64,000 bases of DNA from Alloascoidea africana. Its lineage: Eukaryota > Ascomycota > Alloascoideomycetes > Alloascoideales > Alloascoideaceae. The position numbers and the translations under genes are program-made. The notes under the pieces were generated by a model. It was not told the DNA's origin and did no database searches. It saw only the letters and a list, made by a program, of their open reading frames with translations. Shown here in pieces: positions 53,366 to 63,722 of the stretch; position 1 is the first letter of the stretch; each line of letters starts with the position of its first letter. Where the stretch lies: the NCBI GenBank assembly GCA_030581615.1, contig JAKTTT010000050.1:81897-145896 (forward strand), written 5' to 3'.

Positions 53366-55198
53366 ATGATTAGACGAATCTATGTGCCGATACCCTTCGG
53401 AACTGGACGTTTTATACCGCCGTTCCAGACCCTCACTTCAAGGCCGGGACCTCGACGTTGTGTTCCTGCTCCTGTGAGAACGGGACCAGTGTGCTTGGGC
53501 TCGTTCGTATCTGGATCACCAGATTCAGGAGCCCACGACCGGAACCAAGGGAACTTGGGGCTGGAGGTAGGACTGGGACTGAACCTGGGTGTACAGGTTG
53601 GAGTGAGATCCTCGACCCGGGCTTGCCAACCGCCAAAGATGGAGAAGATGGCTCTGGCCAGTCGCGCGTCCGGAATTTCATCTTCACCAGAGCCCACGCC
53701 GCGACCACGGCTACGGCCTCGACTGCCACCTCGACTACGAACTCATTCACATTCGCATTCACATTCACGAGCTCGGCCAAGGCTACGTTCATACTCATCA
53801 TCTCGCAGTGACAAGCCCAGCGGCCACTGTCCACCACACGGACCGGGCACGAGGATACTGACTATACAGAGACACTTTTCACAGCTGAGCCAGGCACAAT
53901 CTGCGAAAAAGCCGGAGACCGGGCGGGATTCCGTGCTAGACAGCAGCACGAATAGCACAACCGCCAACAGCCCAATACCGGGGAACACACAAACGGAGCA
54001 ACAACTCTCGCTATCACGGGCTCCAGCAGATGCGATTGCTGGACCTGCGCTGAGCGATCTAAGTGCACTATTGGCAAAGGAGGCCGAGGCAAACAAGGCC
54101 GGGGTGCGGATCACCTGGGCCGGTTTTTTCGTGAATGCTGCTCTGGTGGTTGCGAAAGGATTCGGAGGTCTAGTTTTCCATTCCCAGGCTCTTATAGCCG
54201 ATGCGATTCATTCAGCATCGGACCTATTTGCGGATGTGCTTACACTTTCCATGGTGAAAATCTCTTCGAAACCCAGATCAACACTGTATCCTAATGGGTA
54301 TGGCAAGTTTGAGTCTATCGGTGCAATTTGCGTCTCTGGATTGCTCATAGTTGCAGGTCTAGGCATCGGTTATAGTAGTTTGATGACGGTTCTCGAGGCA
54401 TTTGTGCCTAGTGGGCTGTTTGATACTCTTGTGTCTGTTTCAACTGCCGCTTCGGCACATGCCCCAGTAACGGAACTGACAAGTGCAACTGCGACTGCGA
54501 CTGCGACTGCAACTGTATCTGAAACAGAGCCCGCGGTTGAGGTTGATCTTAATGCTGCGTGGATCGCTCTGGCATCCGTAGTGGTAAAAGAGATTTTGTT
54601 CAAAGAGACACTGCGGATAGGACAGGAGACACGGTCGAGCATTCTGATTGCAAACGCATGGCACCATCGTGTGGACAGTCTCACTGCTGGAGTCGCGGTG
54701 CTGACTATCTCCGGGAGCTATTTCTTCGGCGCTGGCTGGCTGGACGCTGCTGGAGGACTCGCGGTCTCCATGATGGTGATCCAGGCCGGTTTGGGCGGGC
54801 TTCACACGTCGTTCCGCGAGGTGACGGACCGCGCTCTGGATCCCGGCGACGAGCGGTACGAAAGCGTGGCGGAGGTCTTGGATCAGTCACTCGCAAACCT
54901 GAACAATGACGGCAGTGATCGCCAGAATGTGTCTCTGCGCAGCCGGAGACTGACTGTGTTTGGCTCGGGGCCGAATCTCGTCACGAATGCCGAGATTGGA
55001 ATAGGCATTACGGATCGTGGTGGGTCCCAACCGGAGTGGGAAAACGTGTTGACGGTCAAAGACATTGACGAAATCTCCAAGACTGTAAAGCGGGATCTGT
55101 TTAACGGTGTATATGGATTACGGAACGCAACGGTAGAGATTTCATTGGAGGATTTGGAATCGGAGAGTGGTAAAAGAAGCGCATTAGAAAAAGACTAG
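53366..55198 (+). CDS. Mitochondrial cation diffusion facilitator (Mmt1/Mmt2-like)
   Basis: Encodes 610 aa. Mmt proteins are mitochondrial CDF transporters linked to iron export from mitochondria. The first 230 residues are an Arg/Ser/Pro-rich presequence-like region without long acidic stretches. The CDF core begins near residue 245 (RITWAGFFVNAALVVAKGF), with the metal-site motif ADAIHSASDLFADV and the second site in NAWHHRVDSLTAGV. About five or six hydrophobic helices are visible, and a loop between helices carries an Ala-Thr dipeptide repeat (about 372-384). The C-terminal cytosolic-type domain (from about 480) includes FREVTDRALDPGDE, typical of this subfamily. S. cerevisiae Mmt1 is about 510 aa, the difference lying mainly in the N-terminus. 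No intron is evident. Confidence 0.9.
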   Translation: MIRRIYVPIPFGTGRFIPPFQTLTSRPGPRRCVPAPVRTGPVCLGSFVSGSPDSGAHDRNQGNLGLEVGLGLNLGVQVGVRSSTRACQPPKMEKMALASRASGISSSPEPTPRPRLRPRLPPRLRTHSHSHSHSRARPRLRSYSSSRSDKPSGHCPPHGPGTRILTIQRHFSQLSQAQSAKKPETGRDSVLDSSTNSTTANSPIPGNTQTEQQLSLSRAPADAIAGPALSDLSALLAKEAEANKAGVRITWAGFFVNAALVVAKGFGGLVFHSQALIADAIHSASDLFADVLTLSMVKISSKPRSTLYPNGYGKFESIGAICVSGLLIVAGLGIGYSSLMTVLEAFVPSGLFDTLVSVSTAASAHAPVTELTSATATATATATVSETEPAVEVDLNAAWIALASVVVKEILFKETLRIGQETRSSILIANAWHHRVDSLTAGVAVLTISGSYFFGAGWLDAAGGLAVSMMVIQAGLGGLHTSFREVTDRALDPGDERYESVAEVLDQSLANLNNDGSDRQNVSLRSRRLTVFGSGPNLVTNAEIGIGITDRGGSQPEWENVLTVKDIDEISKTVKRDLFNGVYGLRNATVEISLEDLESESGKRSALEKD

Positions 55199-55629
55199 AG
55201 AAATCAGTATATATCATTTTGAGATGAGATGAGATGAGATGAGATCATATCTCTACTACCCACACACTACAGTATTTGCAACATTACATTACATTATTCT
55301 TCACCACAAAATATTATAGAATTTAGAAACAAAAAAAGAAACTAGGTTTATGTATTGAATTGTGGGGTTCACTTCACCGCAAACCAGAATGAAGTTGTTA
55401 ATGGAAAAGTAACGTCATTTATTTCGTGTCTCGATTGCTCTGTCTTGGTTGGCCAACGTCCACCTGTCTTAGCGCAATTCAATCCCAATTCACACATCAA
55501 TTCCGACAATAAAAAGGGGACGATCGCCCATCTACTCTGAGTTCTTTCTCCATCATCTTTCTTTTTTTATCAATCTTCAATTACCCAAAGGTCTCAATTT
55601 CATTTTCATTACGGATTAGTACTAAAAGA
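55199..55629. other. Intergenic region with a GAGAT repeat
   Basis: No gene. It contains the GAGAT array (55221-55245) and an AGGGG stress-type element at about 55514, roughly 115 bp before the next ATG. Confidence 0.55.
55221..55245. repeat. GAGAT pentanucleotide tandem repeat
   Basis: Five exact copies of GAGAT about 25 bp after the stop codon of the CDF transporter gene. Confidence 0.9.
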
Positions 55630-56346
55630 ATGGGAGGTGAATCAGAATCATTCTACGGATCAGGCAGAGATCGCCAGGGCTATGGACGTCAGGAACAAGG
55701 TTACGGCGGGTACAGCCAACAACAGGGCCAACAGGGCCAGGGTTATGGCCAACAAGGCCAGGGACAAGGAGAAGACGGTGAAAGAGGGATTGGTGGTGCT
55801 ATTGTAGGCGGAATTGCTGGCGGAGTCTTGGGTAAGCTCACCGGTCATACCAAGACTGGCGCAGCTGCAGGTGCCACACTTGGACTGTTTGATGACAAGA
55901 TTAAGGATAAACTTGGTGGTGGTGATAGTAGCAGTGACAGTGATGACGATGATGAAAAGAAAAAGAATAAGCGCAAGAACAAGCACAAGTATCAACAGCA
56001 GCAGGAGGGATATGGCCAAGGTGGATATAACCAGGGCGGTTATGAACAAGGTTACAACCAGGGAGGACACAATCAAGGAGGATATGGTCAGGGCGGACAC
56101 AATCAAGGAGGATATGGTCAGGGAGGCCACAACCAGGACAGATACGAACAAGGCGGATATGGCCAAGGTGGACAGCACCAAGGAGGCTATAACCAAGGGG
56201 GATATGGTCAGCAGGGTGGTGGTGGTGGTGGAGGATATGGCCGACAGGAGCAGGGCTACGGCGGATACGGGTCGCAGGGCCAGGGCCAGGGCCAAGGCTA
56301 CGGCAGCGGGTACGGGTACGGCGGCGGACCGCCCGGGCCCAGATAG
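55630..56346 (+). CDS. Glycine-zipper protein with Gly-Tyr-Gln repeats
   Basis: Encodes 238 aa. A short glycine zipper (about residues 54-92; GGAIVGGIAGGVLGKLTG followed by GAAAGATLGLF) resembles the Gly-zipper 2TM family. On either side are prion-like segments: an N-terminal GYGRQEQGYGG/QQGQ region and a C-terminal array of NQGGYGQGG and HNQGG units (about 125-238). A Ser/Asp patch (DSSSDSDDDDE) precedes a Lys-rich stretch near 105-120. Low-complexity GYQ sequences of this type tend to self-associate or phase-separate; that is general knowledge of composition, not shown here. Similar small proteins occur in many fungi with unknown function. The start is the first ATG. Confidence 0.8.
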   Translation: MGGESESFYGSGRDRQGYGRQEQGYGGYSQQQGQQGQGYGQQGQGQGEDGERGIGGAIVGGIAGGVLGKLTGHTKTGAAAGATLGLFDDKIKDKLGGGDSSSDSDDDDEKKKNKRKNKHKYQQQQEGYGQGGYNQGGYEQGYNQGGHNQGGYGQGGHNQGGYGQGGHNQDRYEQGGYGQGGQHQGGYNQGGYGQQGGGGGGGYGRQEQGYGGYGSQGQGQGQGYGSGYGYGGGPPGPR

Positions 56347-56500
56347 GGGTGTACGGGTGTTTATACTATTTGCCAGTTTATAGCGCAATGGAGAAAAAGT
56401 GAAGTTGCAGCGTAAATCTCAGCCTGCGTAGATTTCTTGTTTTGGATTCGCCAGACAGTTGAAACGGGAGCAGGCAAAGCACTGGACACATATCGACAAA

Positions 56501-57413
56501 ATGAGTGCTGCCGGGGTAGTTGATCGAGGAGGTTCCTGTGAGTCCATTTGAACGTTTATTGGGATCTAGTGGTTGTTAACAGTGGGGGGGGTAGATTTCG
56601 ATTATAACCATGTTAGCGACGACGAGTACAAAAGATTGAGGAGACAAGCACAGCAACATTATGAAAGAAAGAAGGAATATTCGCAAGAGTCTCAAGCTGC
56701 TTATCAGGCGGGAGATGGGGCCGAGGCGAAACGATTATCGGAAAAGAGTAAGCAGGAGGCTGCACTCATGGATAAGTTCAACTGGGAGGCTGCTGAGGTA
56801 GGGCATAAATAAATAAAAAAGGGGACTGGTACAGGCACTCGCACTGGCACTGGCACTGGGATGATGAAACGACATGAGATTGAGTTTTTTGAGTTTTAAC
56901 ATATCTTGGTAGTATGTGTTTAGGGAAAATAACGTGGACAGTGATGCGGACGATATCGATCTGCACGGACTTTACGTGAAGGGCAAGTTCAATTGAAATA
57001 TCCAACTTTTATGTATTTTATGAACTAACAAGAAAGAGAAACTAGAGGCCGAAGTTTTCCTTAAGAAACGGATTGAGGCAGGCATACAGCGAGGCCAACC
57101 CAAATTGGACGTCATTGTCGGCAAGGGTAGTCATTCTGCGAACGGAATTTCCAAATTGAGACCTGCTATTGAAGAACTATGTGGTGAAATGGGACTCGAA
57201 TGTTATTTGAATGAGGAAAATACAGGAGTGCTTGTTGTGAAATTGCCCCAGGGCCAGGGCCAGGGCGGTTATGGCACAGGCGCTCAAGGAGGTTACCAAC
57301 AGTCGCAGCCACAGCAACAATATCACCAGCAACAGCAGCAACAGCAGGAGGAAAGTGGTGGTCTGGTCGAAGCCATTTGTAAACTTCTGTTATCATGTTT
57401 TTCTTCCAAGTAG
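56501..57413 (+). CDS. Smr-domain protein (YPL199C-like), four exons, one GC-AG intron
   Basis: Exons are 56501-56537, 56583-56797, 56913-56982 and 57046-57413; the product is 229 aa (S. cerevisiae YPL199C 240 aa). A DUF1771-type region with EYKRLRRQAQQHYERKKEYS and NWEAAEYVF leads into the Smr domain: DIDLHGLYVKEAEVFLKKRI, then VIVGKGSHSANGISKLRPAI, the signature of Smr nucleases and nucleic-acid-binding proteins. The C-terminus is Gln-rich and ends in CKLLLSCFSSK, similar in position to the ortholog's CKILQSLFC. Intron 1 is only 45 nt. Intron 3 begins GCAAGT rather than GT; only this donor restores VKEAEVF. The function of the yeast protein is poorly known; it may act in RNA surveillance like other Smr proteins. 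Confidence 0.88.
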
Positions 57414-57579
57414 TTCACTTTTCAGTATTTTGTTTGTTTTTTAAGAAATGCAAAGTCCTAAAATTAATTTGAAATCTATGAAAGAAAAAAGATAAACACA
57501 CACAAGACAAAAAAAAATGTAAGGTTTGACTTCATCCTACCTTAAATACGCACGCGTGCATCCACGACTATACCATCTT

Positions 57580-58725
57580 TCAAAAATTGCTGGCCGCGGT
57601 GACTTGGCCAGGCTTATGATACTGGTCCAGGTTTGCACGGAACACATCGCGGTCATCGGGAGAGGCCTCACCGTTTGTCTTATCGTAGTTGAGAAAGTCC
57701 ACGTCGTTGGCACGCGCAATGGCTTTTCTTCTTCTAGTCCACCATACAAACCCGAGAACGGTGGCCACGAGAGGCACGCCTAGACCGACAACGCATCCGA
57801 TCACAATGTTTTTGGTCTTGCCGGAGTCATCGTTGGCATCACCGCTGCTCTCACCGGTCGTTGTGGCTGTCACCGTGGACGTCGAATCGGAGCCCGTTGC
57901 CTTGTCTGCGGCATCCGTGTTCACAACCGTTTGTGTCGCTTCGATGTAGACTGTCGAACCCTCGGCGTCTGTAGACACAGCCGAGGACGTCACGATTGTT
58001 CGTGTGTACGTGGTTTTTTTCGACGGAGAAGAGGTAGTGTCTTCCTTGGTCTGAGTTGGGGAGGAGGTGGTGGTGGTGGTCGGTGAGGTCCAAGTGTCTG
58101 TGTCTGTTCCGGGATCGGTGGACGTGACTTTGTCATCATCATCCTCCCACGAGGTGGTTGTGGATGAAGCTGTTGGAGAGGTTGTAGGGTCAGTTGAGGT
58201 GGTTGGATCTGTGCTGGGCGTGGGAGTAGGGGTCGTGGTCGTGGAAGACTCTTTTGGGGTGGTTTTAGGGGTGGTTGTGGTGGAAGGTTCAGAGTCGTCG
58301 TCCGAGGTGTTTTCTGAGGGCGAGGATTCTTCCTGCGAGGTGGTTACAGCGGTCTTGGTGACAGTCGCCGTCTCAGAAACAGTCGCTTCTGCCGCGGGCC
58401 CAGAGCCGTCGTCGTCGTCGTCGTTGGAAGACGAGACGGTGCTGGTGTCCTCGTCAGAGTCACGAAGGGCTATTCGAACCCTGTCGTTCTCGTTCTCGTC
58501 ATCTTCGTCATTAAGGGAAAAGCCAGGGAGGGTGTCATGCTCCGCCCTGGCCACTATCGCCACAGATCCGGCTCCTGCTCCACCGCCAGTGCCAGTGCCA
58601 GTGCCAGCGCCAGCGAGACCCAGGGCCACCGGCAAAGGCTCGGCGTTGGAGTGTGTGGGAACAAGAAGGGCCAATAGAGCAGGGCTGGTGAACAGTGCAA
58701 GAATCAAACGTTGTTTTCTAGTCAT
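57580..58725 (-). CDS. Mid2-like single-pass cell-surface sensor
   Basis: Encodes 381 aa. The first ATG of the frame (58725) gives MTRKQRLILALFTSPALLALLVP, a signal peptide ending near NAEP. A Ser/Thr-rich, presumably O-mannosylated ectodomain of about 280 residues follows, with STTTTPTPTP-like runs and acidic patches. One transmembrane helix (about 318-340; NIVIGCVVGLGVPLVATVLG) is flanked by WWTRRRK. The cytosolic tail of about 45 residues contains NDVDFLNYDKTNG. The TM sequence closely resembles fungal Mid2/Mtl1-type and related proteins that report cell-wall stress to Rho1-Pkc1. The PMT2 gene in this window belongs to the pathway that would glycosylate such an ectodomain. There is no Cys-rich WSC domain. 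Confidence 0.75.
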   Translation of the reverse strand: MTRKQRLILALFTSPALLALLVPTHSNAEPLPVALGLAGAGTGTGTGGGAGAGSVAIVARAEHDTLPGFSLNDEDDENENDRVRIALRDSDEDTSTVSSSNDDDDDGSGPAAEATVSETATVTKTAVTTSQEESSPSENTSDDDSEPSTTTTPKTTPKESSTTTTPTPTPSTDPTTSTDPTTSPTASSTTTSWEDDDDKVTSTDPGTDTDTWTSPTTTTTSSPTQTKEDTTSSPSKKTTYTRTIVTSSAVSTDAEGSTVYIEATQTVVNTDAADKATGSDSTSTVTATTTGESSGDANDDSGKTKNIVIGCVVGLGVPLVATVLGFVWWTRRRKAIARANDVDFLNYDKTNGEASPDDRDVFRANLDQYHKPGQVTAASNF

Positions 58726-58918
58726 ATTTGCTAGACATGTATGGAGATGTAGAATAGGAATACAATTTGAGCCCACAAGAAAGGGAGACAAAGTAAAAAT
58801 AAAAAGGTAAAAATAGAGTAGAAAACACTGGCAAGCAAAAATAAAAAAATAAAAAAATAAATAAAAATGAAAAGGCGACCTGCACGCGTGCATGCAGCCC
58901 TCCTCGCTCTCCCTGCGG

Positions 58919-58944
58919 TTACCCTGCCGCACACAGTTACCCGG
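58919..58944. promoter_or_regulatory. Two Reb1-type sites upstream of the Mid2-like gene
   Basis: TTACCCTG (58919-58926) and TTACCCGG (58937-58944) lie 194-220 bp upstream of the ATG at 58725 (minus). They sit directly next to the stop codon of the JmjC gene at 58947. Confidence 0.5.
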
Positions 58945-58946
58945 AG

Positions 58947-60572
58947 CTAGAACCACATGCTGACGCTGAAGCTGACGGACGAGCTCTGCAGATAGTGCCA
59001 CCACCCCAGCGGCAAGTACAGCGCGTCCCCGGGGCCCATCACCAGGTCCAGATAGCCCTCGCGCCACGGGAACCGCGGGAACTGCTCCCGGTACCGCTGG
59101 AACTGCTTGCGTTTGGGCTCCCGGCCGTCGTCGTCGTCATCATCGTCGTCGTCGCCGTCCTGACTGTGGTTGAGATGGTCGCCGGCATTTGCCTCGCGAA
59201 ACAGCGGCAGCCCCTTCTCCAACTCCACCGTCGTCGTGTTCGACATGTCGATGCCGCCTTCGCGCGTCCCGGGATACATCCGTTCCAGCTCCATTGTCGG
59301 TGGATACAGCCTGAGGTACTTGTATCCCACGACCTGCACGAAAATGTTGTGGAAATTGTCCGTGTGCAGTGGACTTATAGTCCCCTTTGGTCCCAACCAC
59401 GCATTCAGTTTCGGGAACATGGGTGGTGTATATCTCATCGATGGCCTTGCAACTGTATCTGTATAACACAACTCAGGAATCAAAATGTCATGTTTCAACA
59501 CGGGGATCTTGGTAAATAGATTGTAGAATGCAAGATACCCAATCTCCTTGTGCGGTTTCACAATATAGTCTGTAATAAATCGTTCAATAGTCATAAATTT
59601 TTGTGTCCATTCTGTTTCCAAATATGAATGTCCAATCTCAATTGGAACAATCCCCATTTTCTCCTGCTCAATCTTTGCAATAAGATAATTCGGATCGTTC
59701 CATAACTTTTCACTATAAGCGGGCCAGTCATCTACAAGATGTTGGAAAAGTATCGGATGCGTCCCCGATGGCTCCCTATTCACAAGTTCTTGAAATGTCC
59801 CCAAAAATGAAAACATCTCTTCGTCACTGCCCAATGATACAATGTACTCTCGAGGTAACTTGATCTGGTTCAAAACCCGTGGTTTTTTCGTCTTGGCATT
59901 TGTAAACAGTGGTAACTTTTGTTTCGTTTGATGCTTGAGGTTTTCGGAATGAACTTTCCGTATCACTGTATGATAAAGCAATTTGAAAGAATCATATGTC
60001 ATCCCATTCACACATTCGGGAGGTGTTGTCTCCTCCGTAAGACCCAAAATGTATCTTAGCCGATCCAAACAGCCTTGTTTTTCCGTTTCCTTTGCCATTA
60101 AAAGTCCATCCTTTTCTCCATCCTCTTCCTCTTCCTCATCCTCTTTATCTTCCTCTCCCTTAAAAGTCAAAGACGAAATCCTGCACAAAAGAAGACATCC
60201 AAAAAGCAAGCTCGTATCCTGCAAAAAGTAAAACAACCGCTGTGGTATCTCATCATATTTATACTTGTACAACCCATGATAAACTTCATCAAAAAATGCA
60301 TCCATCGTTTTTAACAACTTGCCTTTCTTCTCCTCCTTGTTTTCCTTTTCCTTTTCATCACCATCTGAATCTGTTTTTGCGTCCGTTTCTATCGAATCCT
60401 TAACCCCGATTTTTATCCCTGGACCTGCCTCCACAATCCCCCGAAATTCGTACAAACAACTCTTGAAAGCCTCCCGCTTATCCCGCTCAATCCCCTCGAT
60501 ATAACATCCTTCCAATTCTATCGAATACCACAGATTACTAAGAATGCATTCAACAACCCCATCAAACGTCAT
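58947..60572 (-). CDS. JmjC-domain protein (JMJD5/cupin_8-like)
   Basis: Encodes 541 aa from the ATG at 60572. JmjC proteins are Fe(II)/2-oxoglutarate dioxygenases acting on proteins or histones. The metal triad is visible as His and Asp in SPLHTDNFHNIF and the distal His in LYLPLGWWHYLQS close to the end. The domain is preceded by a helical region of about 240 residues with LWYSIELEGCYIEGIERDKREAF. An entry to the catalytic fold reads PREYIVSLGSDEEMFSFLG, and an acidic Asp run interrupts the fold before FQRYREQFPRFPWREGYLDLVMGPGD. The order fits JMJD5/KDM8 relatives. An upstream ATG at 60737 would add 55 residues, but a Reb1 site falls inside that stretch, so I prefer 60572. Shares a divergent promoter with PEX8. 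Confidence 0.84.
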   Translation of the reverse strand: MTFDGVVECILSNLWYSIELEGCYIEGIERDKREAFKSCLYEFRGIVEAGPGIKIGVKDSIETDAKTDSDGDEKEKENKEEKKGKLLKTMDAFFDEVYHGLYKYKYDEIPQRLFYFLQDTSLLFGCLLLCRISSLTFKGEEDKEDEEEEEDGEKDGLLMAKETEKQGCLDRLRYILGLTEETTPPECVNGMTYDSFKLLYHTVIRKVHSENLKHQTKQKLPLFTNAKTKKPRVLNQIKLPREYIVSLGSDEEMFSFLGTFQELVNREPSGTHPILFQHLVDDWPAYSEKLWNDPNYLIAKIEQEKMGIVPIEIGHSYLETEWTQKFMTIERFITDYIVKPHKEIGYLAFYNLFTKIPVLKHDILIPELCYTDTVARPSMRYTPPMFPKLNAWLGPKGTISPLHTDNFHNIFVQVVGYKYLRLYPPTMELERMYPGTREGGIDMSNTTTVELEKGLPLFREANAGDHLNHSQDGDDDDDDDDDGREPKRKQFQRYREQFPRFPWREGYLDLVMGPGDALYLPLGWWHYLQSSSVSFSVSMWF

Positions 60573-60906
60573 AGACTTCTTTCTTCCTTTAGATATGTGC
60601 TGTTTTGGAGGGTGGTTGTTACAAAATACTCCTTCTCCTGGAACTCTCTCTCTACCCCAGACCCACAGGAGATGACGGTTACCCGGTCCCACGGAGAGCG
60701 AGCGAGCGCCTTGCGAAATCACCCCCACCATATCCATTTCCACTACAACACCGATCTGCCGTGTGTGCAAACTGAAGTATCAAAGAGGTTGGGTTGGAGT
60801 GTACCATACTACTCATAATTATCCCCAGATATCGGTATTTTGTATATCCGAGTTTGAATAATCGATCAGTTGCGAAAATTTTGAATCACCTTTTTGATCT
60901 TCTCAA
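60573..60906. promoter_or_regulatory. Divergent promoter of the JmjC gene and PEX8 with a Reb1-type site
   Basis: 334 bp between start codons. TTACCCGG occurs at 60679-60686. No TATA consensus is obvious in either direction. Confidence 0.45.
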
Positions 60907-63077
60907 ATGTATAATCTGGGACCACAGGGACGAGAAATGGCCCGGCGCCTAGCCGAGAGAAACAGATCTGTTTCCACAACCCAAGGAGGTCAAAACTCGT
61001 TTATGGCAACGGGTCAAGCCGCCGTTGTCCCGACCCAACTACAGATCGATAACCTGTTGTTGGAATTGGCAAACCCGCAAACATCACTCTCTTCCAAAAC
61101 GTAGGCACGGTTTGCTCAATTTTTGAGAAATGATACCTCTAGAAGTGTTGGTACTAACTTCTTTTGAAATCTAGTCTATTACAAATGTTTGTCTATACAC
61201 TCCCCATGTTGAAAAATGAAATGAATGTGGCCCTCTTGACACAGCAAGTGCTTTTAAGCAACAACGTTTTAAAAGAGCATGATGATATTTTAGTAAATAC
61301 GGCCCAAATCGTAACAGAAGCATTTAGAGCCGCTTTCAACAGGAAAAATCTTATCTCGGAACCTACTCTTCCAACAACTATTTTTTACAAAGCCGTTCTT
61401 CGAGGAATCAATTTGGTCTCGCAACCTTATAGAAGATGTTCTGCAATTGCGGGAATCCTGATTTCTGAAACTCCGTCAAAATTGACTTTGACACGCTCGA
61501 TTAAAGATTCTATCTCGGGTTTTGAAACGCTCCTGTTAGATTCTGTTATTCAGATTTTCCAAACCCGAACAACACCTCTGGTATCCGCTGTCTCACTTTT
61601 GGGTCTCGGATCATGCTTCACAAGGTTATCAAGTAATGCTGTGAAGCGACTGCCTCTGAAACAGATTCTTCCCGAGTTGGTTGAGTTAGTATTCACCTCG
61701 AAATTCGGTTTCAACGGTGGGTTTGTCATCCGGGAATCAGCAATTCCTCAAAAACTAAAAGCTCGACTTGAAACCCCCGTTTTGGCAAACCTAAGCTCTC
61801 TATCGTTTTTGATCCAGCACTGTATTCAAGGCTCCAACTCCTACTTTGATGAAATGGATGAGTCTCTAACGAGATTGTTGTCCTTCACTGAAGATTTGGA
61901 GTTTATCTCTTCCACTTTCCATTGTCAGAATCCACAGACTTTTGAATCGAATCAGGACCTGTGGCACTTACTAAAACTCACTGTGTTCTCCCTCACGATA
62001 ATCTTCAAAGGGTATTTGTCCTTTTCCTTACATTCAAGTCGAAACCTGGTATTCCAAGTCTTCCCCCGGTTCTACCTCACGATTCTCCAATCCCTTTTCC
62101 ATCTACATTTCATCGTTCACAAAATAGGTACCGCCGGGTTTTCCGCTTACAATTTTGTCTACTTTACTGCACTTGATGGACTTTTGGAAACTTCGACCCC
62201 ATCTGCTGAAAATTTGGGTCGTATGATTGCAAACAACTGCCTGATAAACACGGGATCCGAGATTTCTACAGCGGCAACAGCTGAAAGTTTAAAGGCGAGC
62301 CCTATTGAACGTGCAAAACTCGTTTTTGTTCTTGATTATTTTGAACACCTTGTGCAAATTGCAGACCAGGAATTTGTCGATTTCCAGATTCTCCCACTGG
62401 CAAACTCTTTGCTTCGACCTTCTCAAGGATCAAAACTTGACATGTCAGTGCTACGACCCATAATTGAGTCGGCTCACTCCGTCATTCTTGCCTCTTTCTC
62501 ATGTGTCAAAAACGCACAGGTAAATGCAAAAGTTATCCCCGATTACCTGCAAACGGTTCTCGAGTTGTTCCCTAGTGTTCTCTCCTCGGATCAGTTCATT
62601 CTCGCTTTGGAATCAATCGCAAAGGCAATATATCCACCTTCCCCAATCTCCCAGATAAATCCGAGTCTTTGTGATTTTTACTTCCAAACGCTCTACGCAA
62701 GGGCAACCTCGGGTCCAGAGGTGACTGTTCTGATTCCAAGAACAAAACCAAATCCATCTGCAATGTCTAGACCTGGTTCTGGTGATGAGAAAATCCTGGA
62801 ACCACCAACCATTCGTGCTGCTATTGCAGGAGGCCTTATAAATGCTCTTTGTTACTCAGACCCGCGCGAATTGAACAGTTGGCTGGACAAGTGCTGGTTA
62901 CTGGTGTCAACCAACGGTGGTAGTAATAATAGTAGTAGCAACAAGTTACTGAACAAACAGGAGATTGAGTTTGTGAAAGAGGAATTATGGAGAACAATTT
63001 CGGGCAAATTTGATATGCATCGTGCAAACGTTGGCGTTAAATGGTGGTATCGAAACATGGGTGGCTCCAAATTATGA
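60907..63077 (+). CDS. PEX8: Peroxin Pex8, ending in the PTS1 signal SKL (two exons)
   Basis: Pex8 is an intraperoxisomal peroxin that links the docking and RING subcomplexes and helps unload the PTS1 receptor. Exons are 60907-61100 and 61175-63077; the intron has donor GTAGGC and a perfect TACTAAC. The product is 698 aa (S. cerevisiae 589). The family segment LISEPTLPTTIFYKAVLRG (about residues 124-142) parallels VSEPTLPISKFYL of the yeast protein. Most of the rest is alpha-helical and poorly conserved. The C-terminus WWYRNMGGSKL ends in SKL, as in S. cerevisiae Pex8, which sends the protein to the peroxisome matrix. A Gly/Ser/Asn microsatellite-like stretch lies near residue 645. Confidence 0.9.
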
Positions 63078-63722
63078 TACTTTTTGTGTGTACTTTTTAC
63101 GTATGGACCATTTTTGAGCTTGTTAATGTTTGGCTTGGTTTCCGTTGTTGATTTATTCATCTATCTATCTGCCAGAGGAGGGTTGAGTTCCACTTTTGCA
63201 TTTTAATATTTGGGATGTTTTAAGTATGAAAAGAGTATCTGATTCTGGTTGGAACAACCTGAATCTTTTTCTGATTGGGATTACAAAACAGAGTAAAGTG
63301 GTAATAGAACTTTGTCACCTCTGGTCTAAGAATATCTCAATATGACAACAAATTAGTATTACTGCATTATGAATAGACTTTTTCTCAATTTTGGTTACTT
63401 TACCGATTAAATCTAGACCGTTTAATTTATAAGATTCGGGCGTACCATGCCGTCTGTGCCTTACAAAGCGGGACACTGTTGAAGTGAAGTAATGCTATAT
63501 AACGAAATTGAAACTATAGCAAAAACAAATTCTCAGATAGTTGTTTCAATCATAATAAATGATCTATCCATTCATGATGTTTTGCAAAACACCAGTGCCT
63601 ACCAAGATAAGTATCGACTTAGATGTGATATGTATTAAAATTCAAAATTCACTACGAAATGTCATTTTCTTTTTATACAAAATATATTCCTAAAACACAA
63701 TCAATAAAACAAAATGCAATAA
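63078..63722. other. AT-rich intergenic region between convergent genes
   Basis: No open frame, repeat or RNA gene that I can support; it holds the 3' flanks of PEX8 and of the partial gene beyond. Confidence 0.6.

Noticed and set aside
60573-60737. 55-residue upstream extension of the JmjC protein
   Set aside because: It contains the Reb1-type promoter site and does not resemble the family; kept only as an alternative.
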